64,000 nt of DNA. It comes from Epiperipatus broadwayi (Eukaryota; Onychophora; Udeonychophora; Euonychophora; Peripatidae). Numbering within the stretch: position 1 is the stretch's first letter; each line of letters starts with the position of its first letter. The stretch covers positions 8,649,761-8,713,760 of the forward strand of contig JAQFVV010012434.1 in NCBI GenBank assembly GCA_028023455.1. The letters are read 5' to 3'. Below the pieces are notes generated by a model. That model searched no databases and was not told the origin of the DNA. It saw only the letters and a program-made list of their open reading frames with translations. The translations under genes and the position numbers were made by a program. Shown here piece after piece: positions 26,990 to 39,129 of the stretch.

Positions 26990-27425
26990 ATTGAATGCCA
27001 TGATCTTGAATGTATGCAAATGATATATTACCAGTTCTTACTTATGGATCTGAGACTTGGACACTTAACAGAAAAACATTACAGAGACTTCAGATCATTC
27101 AACGCACTATGGAGAGATGTATATTAGGATAACAAGAGAAGGTTGAAAATGAAATACATGTGTGAGAGAACAAACAAGTGTTACTGATATCATTGAAAGA
27201 ATCAAGACCTTGAAGTGGAATTTGGATGGATATATTGCTAGAAGAGATGATAGTAAATGGATTGTTGAAATCTTTAACTGGATTCCAAGAGATCAGACCT
27301 AAAAAGAGACTATAGGTGAGATGGATGGATGAAATAAGGAAGTGTGCTGGGGCGATAGGAAAAAGAGAGGCTAGAGATCAAAGAAGATGGATTGAACTTG
27401 GAGAGACCTTTCTGCAGTGAATCGA
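26990..27425 (+). pseudogene. 3' fragment of a LINE reverse-transcriptase ORF
   Basis: The fragment begins in frame with PVLTYGSETWTLN at 27031, continuing LQIIQRTMERCILG and then a stop at about 27128. The frame later resumes with RIKTLKW and IARRDDSKW (about 27205-27260). After a frameshift it ends with VRWMDEIRKCAG and DQRRWIELGETFLQ followed by TGA near 27420. This is the usual C-terminal end of APE-type LINE polymerases. The endonuclease and RT catalytic core are missing, consistent with the 5' truncation typical of LINE insertion. Its end matches the end of the LINE at 25.5 kb, so both belong to one family. Confidence 0.75.
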
Positions 27426-27968
27426 TAATGGTGGGAAATGATGATAATTTTAAAAAAAAGTTTGCTTGTAGCTCTCAGCTTAACTGCAACCTCTGGAGCA
27501 TTAAGGACATTACTAAAATGGAATTTATGATAACAAAGGAGGGAAAATTAATACTTTAATTTTAAGACAATGTTTGTTGATTTTTTCTATAAAAAATTGA
27601 AAATACTTTTTTATTTAAGAAAATTGCTGTTTGTAGCATATTCACATCATTTGGTTTTAAGTTTGTACCCTTTCCCTACTGCATGATTTAGTACAGTGAA
27701 GAATGGTCGACTCTGGAACTCAAGATCCATGAATCTCAGTTTCAGCTCTCTTACTTCAGTTATTCAATCTTCTCATGAATTATCAAATTATAAATTATTT
27801 GGGGTTTTTTTCTGTATTTTAAACATACATGTAGTACAGATCCCTTTTAATATATATACTATATATATTCAATCTTCTTGTGAATTACCAGAAGTAATTT
27901 TATGCATTTTAAATATATATGTAGTACCGTTCCTTTAATGTATATGTAGTATGTACATACTGATGATG

Positions 27969-28204
27969 TTAATATAAAATAACATTTCATTCTTCTGACA
28001 CTTTAAAGCAAAATATATTTATTTATTCTTTATAATTTCGACAGTCCTAGCAATCTTCGTCAGATCTACAACATTTAAACATATCAATGCAACCATATTT
28101 CATACATATATACGAAGACTGCTAGGAACAGTCAAAACTATAAAAAATAAATAAATATATTTTGCTTTAAATTGTAAGAAGAGTGAAATATTGTTATTAT
28201 ATAT
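27969..28204. mobile_element. foldback element with ~90-bp arms
   Basis: Left arm 27969-28058 and right arm 28112-28204 are inverted copies (shared: TTTAAAGCAAAATATATTTA) with several mismatches. Each arm ends at the centre with a short hairpin. On the plus strand of the right arm GACTG and CAGTC flank CTAGGAA, preceded by CGAA. The left arm, read on the minus strand, has CTGACGAAG and then GTCGAAA. Tail-to-tail copies of this kind are known at Penelope-like element ends; that link is inference. Confidence 0.65.
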
Positions 28205-31200
28205 TATAAAAAAAAAAAGCAAAAATAAAGAGGAAGAGAAAGTATTGAAGATGTTAATATACTCATAATAAGCAATAAGACATAAATAAAATAATTTTAA
28301 AAAAATAAAATATTGCACAGTAAATGTTTTTTATATATACAGTTCAAATATGTACATATCTATCACACAATTGTTTTTAAAAAGTATACATATACATTAA
28401 AACATCAACAAAAATAAAACTTTGATTCTTGGGACTCTGAAACTCAAGTTTTTGAATTGCAACTGTAGTTTAAATATTAATGATGAAGAAATACAATTCC
28501 TAAAAGATTTTAAATTCATAAAATTAATCATGCTTATAGCAGTCGTTTATGGTGAGGTTTTGCAATCATAACATCAGCAGTTGTAATGTGAGTTAGAAAA
28601 ATATGATTTTATTCTACTAATATCTAATTTTTGTATGATTTTGAGACAGTTAATACAAGGATAAGTTAGTTTAATTTGTTAAGTTTTATGCTTTAATTAA
28701 AAGAATTTTTTTTTTTAATTAAATGGGAAGTATTTATATTCTAGAGAATCAATTTTGATGATGTAAATATATCATGAGTACATTTATTATGCTTAAATGT
28801 TAGAAATATTTGTTTAATTTTCTTTTGCATGAGCAATTGATGCAAAAATATCTATATAAATATAATATTAATAATAACAGGAAAGTCAAACTCATTTACC
28901 TCCAAGGTCCTTTACAAATGGGAACTATTAATTATAAATACATATTATAAAATCATAAGTATTTGATAACATTGATAGTGAGAATAGATTGAAAATTACA
29001 ATGCCCATGTATACTGAAGAAAAGAATAACTTAATTAGTATATATAGAGAACTCTCAAAGATTAATTCTTACAAAGAATCGTACAGAATAAACAATGTAT
29101 GCAAAATGATAGAATGGATACCTATTAAAAATTATACACTAGAAACACATCATTGATTAGTTACTGAAGTACTATATACATAATGGACAATTTTATCATT
29201 GCCTTTATGTACAACTCGGATATTTCAATTCAAGACCAATTACTGTGATTATTTGACAAAAATGTATATAATAATTACATGTGTTTAATAAAATTAATGT
29301 TTAGGTTAATTATAAGATTTAGATGAAATTGCTTTTTTCAATTAATAATCTTGTAAAAAATTTAATTTAACAATTATTCTTAAATAACATGCTTTCTATA
29401 ATGCTGATTGCAGAACTAAAGAAAACAATGAGTTTGGGGAAATGGTACATGCTTAGGTTGATCATCAAAAAGCCAAGTATGAAAAGGTAGAGAATATAAA
29501 ATTAGCAATCATATTAGACATCACATGTTTGAAATGGAAATTGTGATCAAAATAGTAGAAACAGTAATCCTTTAAGGCAAGCCATTTTCCAGAAGAGAAT
29601 AATTTGAAATTTATTATAATGTTAATATTTTAAATGAAAGGATAATGAAATAATAAAATCAAATTAGAAAATTTTGTTTTCAAAAATACCTTCAGAGATC
29701 ATAATGAAGAACAGTTGAATACGTTTAAAACTACATTGTGGACAAAAATAAATAATTCAGAGAGTTAAAAAAAATACTCAAAAGCTACAAGTTGTAGGAT
29801 TAAATAAATGCTGAAAGTAAAATTGGCCAGAAGTTAATAACATCACTTGATGAAAACAACTAATATTAATATGCAAGTTTTATAAAATAATGTCAAAACA
29901 AAAATATTACATTTTAATACATTTTTTTATGATGTATGGAAAAAGATAAAAGAAGGTTAAATAGAGAAGAAAAATAAGTCCATAATGTTAATTCTGCTTA
30001 AAGACAACACAGATAGATAAAAAATAGTGTAGAATATCATTTTTACAAAAATACAATTCATTTTTTAAGAAAATAGAAAAATAAAGGATATTATTAAAAA
30101 AAATTAAATGTATTCTCTTAGCCTAATAGTGCTAATAATAAGACCAATGATTCAATTAATAAAGTTTTAGATGAAGGATGTATAAATATATAAAATACTT
30201 GTAAAGATATCTTTGTTATACATTGTCGGTATAGTAATATGAAATTTAATATGTAGGAGGTAAATTTTTAAAAAATGGATATAATACCAAACCATATTTG
30301 AAATTCTAAATTGAAGGCAAAAATGCAGTCTGAGATTGGATAAGATAATAGTAAGAACTAAACTTGCTAAATGAATATAAAGTAAGATTTGAAATGCAAA
30401 TTAATGTAAGAAAATATTTGTTTTCTTAAGAGAGTACTAATGTACAAAAGGAATCAACTAATACTGCAATTGAGAATAATAATTAATCCTTCATTTCTAT
30501 ATCCATATGAAGTTTTAACATTATTCTGCTTAGGTTTATTGATTATGTTCGATTCCTATGGCTGGAATACAAAAAAAGAAGTATTAAAGATTTAACCAAA
30601 ATCAAAATATCACAACTTTAAATTAAATTGAATGGAATAGTTTCTTATAATTGAACTAAGTTTTGATTGTATATTCTATTTAATGCAAGTATGCATAATT
30701 TTTACATTGTAACAAATTATAATTTTTCTAAATTATCAAAATTATTGTGCCCTTTGATGATTTCATAAAGAAAAATATAATTTATTTGCAATAAAATTTA
30801 AATGGTCTTAGTTAAACAGTCGCAACACTTTGCCAATGATTCTAGTTGTCATATGATGTTTTTAGATGTCTCATTCAGGGGATGAACTCTGTCCTATGCT
30901 GAAAGTAAATATTGCATTTCAAAAAAGAAGCACTTTATTTTTAAGATACTTTCTATAATTGTATATAGGCATTATATTATGGCTAAATTTGATTTTTATT
31001 CATTAGCACATTTATAACAATTAAAAAAATTAAATCATGGGTTTGGGCTTTAATGCATGCAATTGGCAAAAAAAAAAATGTTTTCTCTAATGCATTAAAC
31101 AAGAATTAGCAAATAGTTTGTAGTCTATGCACCAATTTTCATGTTCAATTTTTGTCTAAAATATAATAATGTCATAATATAAATAACATTTTGTACTTTA
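28205..31200. other. AT-rich sequence, nothing confidently recognised
   Basis: Scattered short coding-like phrases near 29400-30000 suggest a very old retroelement, but no family motif could be read in any frame. Confidence 0.35.
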
Positions 31201-31201
31201 T

Positions 31202-31357
31202 TAATATATATATGTGCTCTGCGCACAGGTAATGAAGCTATTAATAAATTGTCAAAATTTTTTACTGCCAAGCATTTTCGGGACAGTCTACAGTCCCATA
31301 TTCATGACAATTTATTAATAGCTTCATTACCTGTGCGCAGAGCACATATATATATTA
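31202..31357. repeat. perfect 53-bp inverted repeat (hairpin element)
   Basis: Left arm 31202-31254 is the exact reverse complement of right arm 31305-31357, including the GC-rich phrase TGTGCTCTGCGCACAGG. The 50-bp loop holds GGGAC (31280-31284) and GTCCC (31293-31297), which read on the minus strand are followed by GAAA. Ends run into TA-rich DNA. The lack of mismatches in a generally decayed neighbourhood means it is either recent or kept identical by conversion. Confidence 0.85.
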
Positions 31358-32880
31358 ATTTATTTAAGCGTTAATGAAGTAAAATCTTAACTATTTGTAC
31401 TTTATGTATAATGTAGAAGAAAATTCAAGTTCAAACATTGCTTGCTTTAATTAGACTTCTGAATCAGTTTCAACAATCATGATCTTATTTTTTTTTATCA
31501 CTTAATGAAAATAATTTTTGTGAAGAACAAAATAATAATGCTTCAAAAGGACAAATAATTCCACAATGAAAGTTAAAATTTATTATAGCTTCACTGTGGA
31601 GGAAACACAAATATGGAATTAAAATCCTATATTTAGTCTTATTCACTTAATTTGAATTTTGTTATAATTTTTCCCCCTTAGTATTAAATATGTTTTTGAT
31701 GACAGTATTATTTTACAAAATATAAGCTTATTTTTGTTTTTTAATCATGGATTTCATGCACCATATTTAGACCCACAATGTACTAATGTCATTTCTACAT
31801 TACACCATTATATTGATGCATTAACAATAAAAGACATAAATCTAATCAAAGTAAAATCAGAACAGGTAAAAAATAAGAAGGAGAGTATAAAATTGACTAG
31901 AATGGTACAAAGAAATTGTGGGGATAAAATATTTTCTTCAATGAAAAGGATTTTCAGGGGAAAGAGTATCCCCAAATTTATGTTAATATTGTTATGAACT
32001 TATTTTTGCATCAAAGGCAATTGAGTTGACATGACATTTAAGAGAAAGTTGACAATTTGGCAAGAAAAAATATATAAACAAAATTAGATAATTATCATCA
32101 AAGAAGTTGATGACTTAATGCATATATAGAAGCATGTAATATATATTCAAATGTTTTAATTTTGATATAATAATTTTGCCCATAATATTACTAAAAACAC
32201 ATCTGCAAACTGGAATTATTTTAGTCACTAATTTTATTAAGATATGAATTTATATAGTATTTCACTGTTAATAAAATAAAGTGTATAACAGCCATTAAAA
32301 TACAAGTGCTAGATTAGAATTTTACAGCATTCAAAACTTTTTAAACATCAATAGTGATACTGTAGGGCATTCTTAAAAAATCTATTCTACATATACTGAT
32401 TTATTAACAAAGTTTTCTATTACTATCATTATACCCAATGAAAAAAATCAATATTTTAATTTGGAGTTATATGTGTAATTACGACTACTATAAAGATTTT
32501 TTATTCTGTTGATAATGACCTTTTTCAATATCTTAAATTTAGAATGATTTGCTACAAGTTAGAATTCAAAATATGTTAACTATTAATATTGTTAATCTAG
32601 AATTATGTTGTAGCTCTGACGTAGAGGTTCAATTGACTGAAATGATTTGATTTAGGGGTATATTACATTACTTTTAATTCCAAACTCTCTTAAAGCTGAT
32701 TTAGATTGATAAGTTTTTTAATTTTTCTTACAATTTTTGTATAGTTGAATACAAGTATAATATTGGCTTTAACAAGGGATTTGGGTGTTCCAGCATTAGA
32801 TTTTCAATGGTATGAATGGCTGAAGAGTGGAGGGAATTGAAGCTTGTCCATTAAAATTTGAAGATTTGCTATCTAATGTA
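31358..32880. other. AT-rich sequence, no feature called
   Basis: The 87-codon ORF at 31734-31997 shows no recognisable domain and sits in sequence with no splice or promoter support. Confidence 0.35.
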
Positions 32881-32899
32881 AATAGAGCACTGATTACAT

Positions 32900-32959
32900 A
32901 TATGTGTGGGAGATGATCTGGACCAACTGATGAGTGCTGATTCAGCACAAAATACATAT
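32900..32959 (+). ncRNA. decayed hammerhead-ribozyme-like motif, copy 1
   Basis: CTGATGA (32927-32933) is followed directly by a perfect 6-bp stem, GTGCTG and CAGCAC with loop ATT (32934-32948), then AAAA where GAAA is required. The following ATACATAT can pair with ATATGTGT at 32900-32907, an 8-bp helix with one G-U pair, exactly where hammerhead stem III belongs, including the U opposite A of position 15.1. Defects: position 12 is A instead of G, the cleavage-site base (32908) is G, which is not permitted, and stem I is weak (GG with CC only). So it is a fossil or a look-alike, not an active ribozyme. A related inverted copy is at 33799-33824. Confidence 0.45.
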
Positions 32960-33798
32960 ATTGGAGAGCATTTATCTTTTTTACATGTGTGTGATCATGT
33001 TTATTGGTTATGTGAGATAGAATGAATAGTTGAAGGAAGCTTAAAAGTCTGTTCAAATCTATAATTTTTGTATAAATATATACACACACACGAATATTCT
33101 TTCAGGGTTTTTTTTTATGTATAGAAATAAATTCCTTGATGACACCCACTTTTTTGAAAAACAAATGTGATTACATTTCACAGTAGAGATTCAAATATAG
33201 CTTTATTATACAAAAAAAAAAGTATTGAATTTAAAATACATGTGTATATTTATAATAATTTGGCTACAAAATAGTGAGATGAATTTTGTAAAGCAAAATT
33301 TGAAATTTGTTTCTCTTCAAAATAATTTCCTGTTTCTATACACCATTGTTGAGATAGAATTTTAAGGGTTTTTTTTTTTCAATTCAGCTGCTTTTTAGTT
33401 AACACTTCAAGATCTTCAGTACATATATATATATTGAAATAAAAAATGATGTCAGATACTAAAATGTTTGAATAAAAGATTCCATATGGCTATTTTTATT
33501 AACCAGAAATTGCCAATTGTTACATTTTGATTTACAAGTGTCAAAGTAACTCCACCCACAATGATTATCACTAATCTTTTATTAAACTAGAGATTGTCTT
33601 TAGCCCAGATATAAATTTTAAATCTCAGTTAAAGATATATCTAACTGATTATTTTAATTAAATACACATATGAAGTTATTCTCTTTCTCATGTATAATAT
33701 CTTTTGTAAATGTATTAAACAATCTCCACATAATCCTACATTCTTTTCAAATCATATGAATAAAGATACAGTAAAAGGCAAATGTCCTCCAAGATACA

Positions 33799-33824
33799 TT
33801 TTGTACTGATCCAGCACTCATTAG
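33799..33824 (-). ncRNA. decayed hammerhead-ribozyme-like motif, copy 2
   Basis: On the minus strand: CTAATGA (33818-33824), stem GTGCTG and CAGTAC around loop GAT (one G-U pair), then AAAA and TGTATC. Upstream CCTGGGCCAA matches the CTGGACCAA upstream of copy 1, so the two are related copies in inverted orientation about 0.9 kb apart. The core has G5 to A and G12 to A changes compared with a hammerhead, so it should be inactive. Confidence 0.4.
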
Positions 33825-34710
33825 TTGGCCCAGGTCACCATCTCTATTCATTTAATAAAATATGCATTTTTCAAGAATGATAGTTTCTGAAACATTTTAA
33901 ATAATGGTCTCTACACATTGTGACTTCAATGATAAGATCCTATTCTCATCCATTTTTATAAGAATTGTACCATCAAAAAATGGTATTACTATTAACATAC
34001 AAAAATATGGAAAAATTAGTTTATAGTTAGATAATTTCAATTTTTTATTGAAATCATTGTGTACTAAATATTTAGTTACAGATTTATTCTTTGATTTCAT
34101 AATTTTTTCAGGCCTTGCTTGATCAAATGAGTTTAAGCAAGTTGAGATAAATGTTTAGTAATTTGTAGATTAATTTGCAAACTTAGTCCGATATCATTGT
34201 AATTCAAAGATACCTTTTCACAAATATACTTTAAAACACTAAAAATATTTATTCTAACAATACATCTTTATTTCATATAATTTCACCCACAATTTATTGT
34301 TCTATATAATATGTGATATGTTAAGCAATGAACATTTAAATTCTATCGCTGTCTAAATTAACTAGTGTCTTCATCTCTAAAATCAGACATATTTTATTCT
34401 TTTTCTTTGAAACTAAAAATCTTCTGGATTTTCTGAATCTAATATTAGAACACAAGCACTGATTAAATTGTCATAAATAACAATATGTAAATCAATTTTT
34501 AAACAAAATTTTTTATTGAAGCATCTAATATTCCAAAAGTAGGATGATACAAAGTCAGACGCAGAAAATTTAATATCAAACAATTTTTTTTAAATTGATC
34601 TGCCTTTTCAAAAAATTTATAATTATATTTGCCTGGAGGTTTGTGATGATATATTATTAGATGTAAAATGTTAGACTATTTCCATCAGCTATGACCTTTG
34701 ACAGAATAAA

Positions 34711-34930
34711 TAGCTCAGTTGGTTAGACCATTTGCCTTAAATTCGATATTCAAGAATCTAAAGGTGCGAGTTCAACTTCTATGTGAATACTGTTGCTGTG
34801 CATAACAGGCCAGCAATACCTGAAGAAGAGTAAAGAAGAAGAATACTCGAAACATTGTAATTACTAACCTGTATTGTTTATTTGTGTATTATTACTAACA
34901 AGTTTGTTTGTTTGTATTTGGAAAGTCTTA
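34711..34930 (+). mobile_element. tRNA-derived SINE
   Basis: A clear pol III promoter: A box TAGCTCAGTTGGTTAGAC (34711-34728) and B-box-like GGTGCGAGTTCAACTTC (34762-34778) at tRNA spacing. Downstream a non-tRNA body contains CTGAAGAA, a GAGTA (34828-34832) / TACTC (34844-34848) stem and GAAAC (34849-34853), then a 3' part ending in TTTG repeats near 34900-34915. The body structure resembles that in three foldback elements of this window. No target-site duplication was identified. Confidence 0.72.
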
Positions 34931-34959
34931 ATAAAAGTTTAAAATTTTCTATACATTCA

Positions 34960-37920
34960 ACATTTCCTCATAGATAATAGAAATAGTCCAACATATCACA
35001 TCTAATATAATTGTTATTGTTTTTTTAAACTTTCTTTTTCTGGAAGTCTAGTTTCAGTAAGAGTAGCCACAACAATCTTAAACTTTGATAGCTTCCTATT
35101 TACAAATTCTGTCCTACATAACATATCAAATTAGAAATATTTGTGGCTGTAAGAAATACATATAATTAATATTTAAAAAAGCTCAGAAATAAGGATAAAA
35201 GTAAATTTTGACAAAATAAAGACTAACAGATGATACTGTTTAAATTCATATCTAATAATCCTCTAAGATTTTGTAAATCAGAAATATAATTATGTAATAT
35301 CCGTCTCATTATTACATTATCAGACTGATATAATTAAACTATTGAAGCAAGTTATAATAGTTAATGAAACATTTTCTGAAGACAAATGTATATTTTTCAA
35401 ATAGGAAGGTGAGATTCTCATTAAAAGCAGGGTCTTTGTTTATTGTTTCATCAACACGAAATTATTCTAAAGTGTGCATGAAAGCAATAAATACTATATG
35501 GTAATGATGATTAAATAAATAGCTATTAATGAAATAAAATGGTCTTTTTCTCTGCATCTCAAAAAAATCCGGAAAACCTTGATTAGAAATTGTAGCATAT
35601 AAAATATGTTTCAAATGTTAAATGGTGCTAAGAATTAAAATAAGCATGTTGAAATCTGATATAGCAAACTATTTTGATTGAAAACTATCTAGTATACTTA
35701 GAATGTTACTAAAATCAAACTTGAGACAGAAGTTGAAAATTAAATGTTCTCTTGATTTTATATTTGGGAAGAGTTTTATGTATCTATGCAGTATAAAATT
35801 TCATTTTAAGTGTCTAGAGAAATCAAACTTTCAGATCAATTATTTCAAAGGCTCTAATAAAATTAACTGTGGAAAATATGAATTTACATCACTAAATTGA
35901 TTTATAAAATATATTCTTTATAAATAGCTGCAGCATTGATTTATAATATCAATTATTAATAATTCATCGGTCTTTTAATTAGAACCAAATAAGAAATATT
36001 TCAAATCTCCAGGCTTTACTTTTTTGATAGGAGCTAAAATTTACTCAGTTATTTTTATTTAATTTTAGTAAAATAATAGAAATTTTTAAACAAAAATTTT
36101 AAAAAAGATAAAATATTATTTTTAGGTAATGGATCCAACACTATCAGCTATCTTGAAAATATAATATTGAATATGCAAATTAAGGGCATAGAAGAAGTCT
36201 TATTAATATTGTACGATCAAGTTTTATTGTTTTGTTTTTTTAGTTTGCCACAAGAGAAAATTGTGATCAACTATATTTTTACAAAAAAAATGAAAAACTA
36301 ATTTCTAACTTATTTGAATATATTTTTTTATTGTATTGTTTGTATAAACATTATTTAAAAACTAGTAGTAAAGTTAATTTTGTAAAAGCATTTTTTAAAA
36401 AAAAAAATCTTCAGTAGCTATTGTTCTTAGCATGAATATAAAATGAAAATAAATTTTAATATTAGATTTATTTATTTTTTGTATTAGGCGCATAGTTTTA
36501 AAGTTATAAGCCTTAATATATATCATAAACGTAAATGTAAAGTTATTAAAATCAATTTCTAAAATGCAGAATATAAATGTATATGCAAAAAATATTATAA
36601 GGCTTTTATTTCAGCACACCTTTAAATACATGATAAAGAATCTGAAAAAGATAAATGACTCCTAACATGCATTTCTGATTGAACCAGAATTCTTTAATGA
36701 ACCCAATTACCTAAGTGATTAGTAATAATCATTGAAATATATTTCTCTAAAACAGATTAAATTAAATGTATGAGTGCAAAAAAAAAAATGAAAATGGCAC
36801 TTAAATAAGAACTTGTATTTTAAATTATAGGTATATTTACATTAACATTTAGTATTTTAAAGATATATAAAGGGTTAAGCCATGTCAGACTTATTATATG
36901 ATCTTTTTAATCCATAAAAGTTTAATAACTAATGATTTTCAACTTGTATTTTCTGATACTCTGTTCTAAATATTTGCTAAAGTTTGAAAAAATAAAAATC
37001 TCATTATTTGTTTACTCATATCAGTTATTATTATATTTTTTACATTTTTCTATAATTGCAAATTTATTTATATACAAGGACTTGATATAACTATAGATTA
37101 ATAAATAAATAGATTAGAGCAAGATGTGTTTGAACAAAAAGGGATTACAATTAACCATCTGGAGAGTCATTTCATGATAAATGGAATAACAGAAAAAAGA
37201 CATCAGAGTCAGTGTAATATGTTCAAGAAAATGCATAGTAATATTTATTGCTAATGTATTAGCAATTGGATATATTTGTCACTATAGGCCTACTTATAAG
37301 TGTTTGTTCTATGTATGTGATTGAATTCTGTGATTAGTTTTTAAAAACAGTTGAACATGAATTATTAATAATAGTTGTAGGAAGGCATTAGAAATTGTCT
37401 TGAAAATGCATATGCTATCAGTCAAATATCAGATCAGCATAACAATAACAAAGGGCTGCAAGATAAATTTCTTGAAAATAGTTATGACAATAGTATTCCA
37501 GTGACCCTGACTTAATCTGTATGGTTGAATTCCAGTGAGCTTTGCTTAACCAAATTTGAACGATATCAGAACTACCTAATGTATAATGGCATCTGGACAT
37601 AATGTGCTTATGTAATTGATTATCATCTAATGTTTTTCATGGACTGACATCAGTTACAGTAGCAATTTATATCTAATACCCAGTACTGGTTTAATGACAA
37701 ATTAATGTAAGTAAATGAAGTATAACTTTTTATTGATATCCTTGTGATCATTTTTCAGCAGGGAAGCATATCACTAACAACATTCTTAATGTATGCATAC
37801 CACTGAGCATATATGGAACTGATACTTCTTGCAAGCAATCCTTAAATGCTTTACAATTTTCAGAAAGGTTATTAAAAAATGTATAACTTCATGACTCCAT
37901 TATCTTGATTATCAAATTTC
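34960..37920. other. AT-rich sequence, no feature called
   Basis: Small ORFs at 35703-35900 (+) and 37418-37600 (-) have no recognisable domain. No inverted or direct repeat of note was seen. Confidence 0.35.
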
Positions 37921-37924
37921 TGGA

Positions 37925-37966
<42 letters not shown>

Positions 37967-37967
37967 T

Positions 37968-38008
<41 letters not shown>
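37921..38008. repeat. (TA)n microsatellite with an embedded 50-bp palindrome
   Basis: TGGAGAATA, a TA run and TATTCTCCA (37921-37970) form a perfect palindrome, followed directly by another TA run to 38008. Such tracts extrude cruciforms easily and are prone to length error in assemblies. Confidence 0.85.
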
Positions 38009-38011
<3 letters not shown>

Positions 38012-38652
38012 TTCACTCATTGTGAGTTATATGTGCCAATTAGACCTGCAATAATTATGATATTTGCATATGAAAAGAAGACTAGTCTTACCTGAAGTTT
38101 TCAAAATAAAATAGTTTTAAAGAAATGTGGTAGTAGATGAAACACAATGCAAACATAATAATATAATCATTAGCCATAGCAGTCATTTGCAAACATGTAT
38201 AGTCATTATAAATCCAAAAGATAACAAAACAATAATAACATACTCTCCAATGCATTCTATTCTTTACTATATCTTCTCAATTAAAATAACTGATGTAACT
38301 TTTTAAAAATATTTTTGAGATAATCTTTATAACATAAATGAAGTATACTTCACCCTGAAAATCATATTTAAGTTCGTTTATTTCATATGTTCTGTCCAAC
38401 AAAGATGAATTTTACAATAATGAACTCTATAGCATCATACCCAGCAAATTGATCTTATGATCTTGCTATTGTGTTCTTAAAATTTTATGTAGTATCTTGA
38501 AGTGAAACTTTTTAATGCCTTTATGTTGCATATATAGAGTATCAAAAAGTTTCACTTTCATGCAATCAATTAGTTCAAAAAACAATTCTCTACATAATTA
38601 ATTTAATTGTAATTAATAATTTAAGTGCACACTCATTACATAAGTAATATAT

Positions 38653-39113
38653 ATTAAGGCTATAACCTTAAGACTATGTGACAGTAGGGATCTCTACAAA
38701 TCTTAACACAAGATTAACAACTTTAAAAGACAAGAGCGGCCATTCTTAGCTTTGACCTACTTTTTAATTATATAGGCAAATCTAAAGCATTTTTATTTGA
38801 GAGTGTGAAGCTATTAACTATTTCACTGATTAAGTCCACAATTTCTATACAAGCTAACATACACAAAATCTTTCGATTTACAGCAAGTCAGTGTGAAGCT
38901 CTTATAATTAGAAATCTTTTAAACAATTTAAAGTTAATAGCTTTACACTATCAAAACAAAATGCTTTAGATTTGTCTATATAATTAAAAGGTGGGTCAAA
39001 GAAAAGAGTGGCTGCTCTTGTCTTTTAAAGTCATTGATCCTGTGTTAAGATTTGTAGAGGTCCCTACCATCACATCTAGGTGCATAGTCTTAAGGTTATA
39101 GCCTTATTATAAT
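38653..39113. mobile_element. long-TIR element next to an antisense LINE
   Basis: Left arm (38653-38810) and right arm (38930-39113) are inverted copies over ~160-180 bp. They share AAGGCTATAACCTTAAGACTATG at the outer ends, then phrases such as GATCTCTACAAATCTTAACAC and GCAAATCTAAAGCATTTT. A one-armed copy is at 46875-47083. There is no ORF. It could be a foldback DNA element, or two inverted copies of a LINE 3' UTR, because each locus sits immediately 3' of an antisense LINE. Confidence 0.65.
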
Positions 39114-39129
39114 TAATTTAGATATAGTA

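Noticed and set aside
26795-27127. 110-codon plus-strand ORF
   Set aside because: Its 3' half is an out-of-frame reading of the LINE segment VLTYGSETW...; the 5' half has no recognisable domain.
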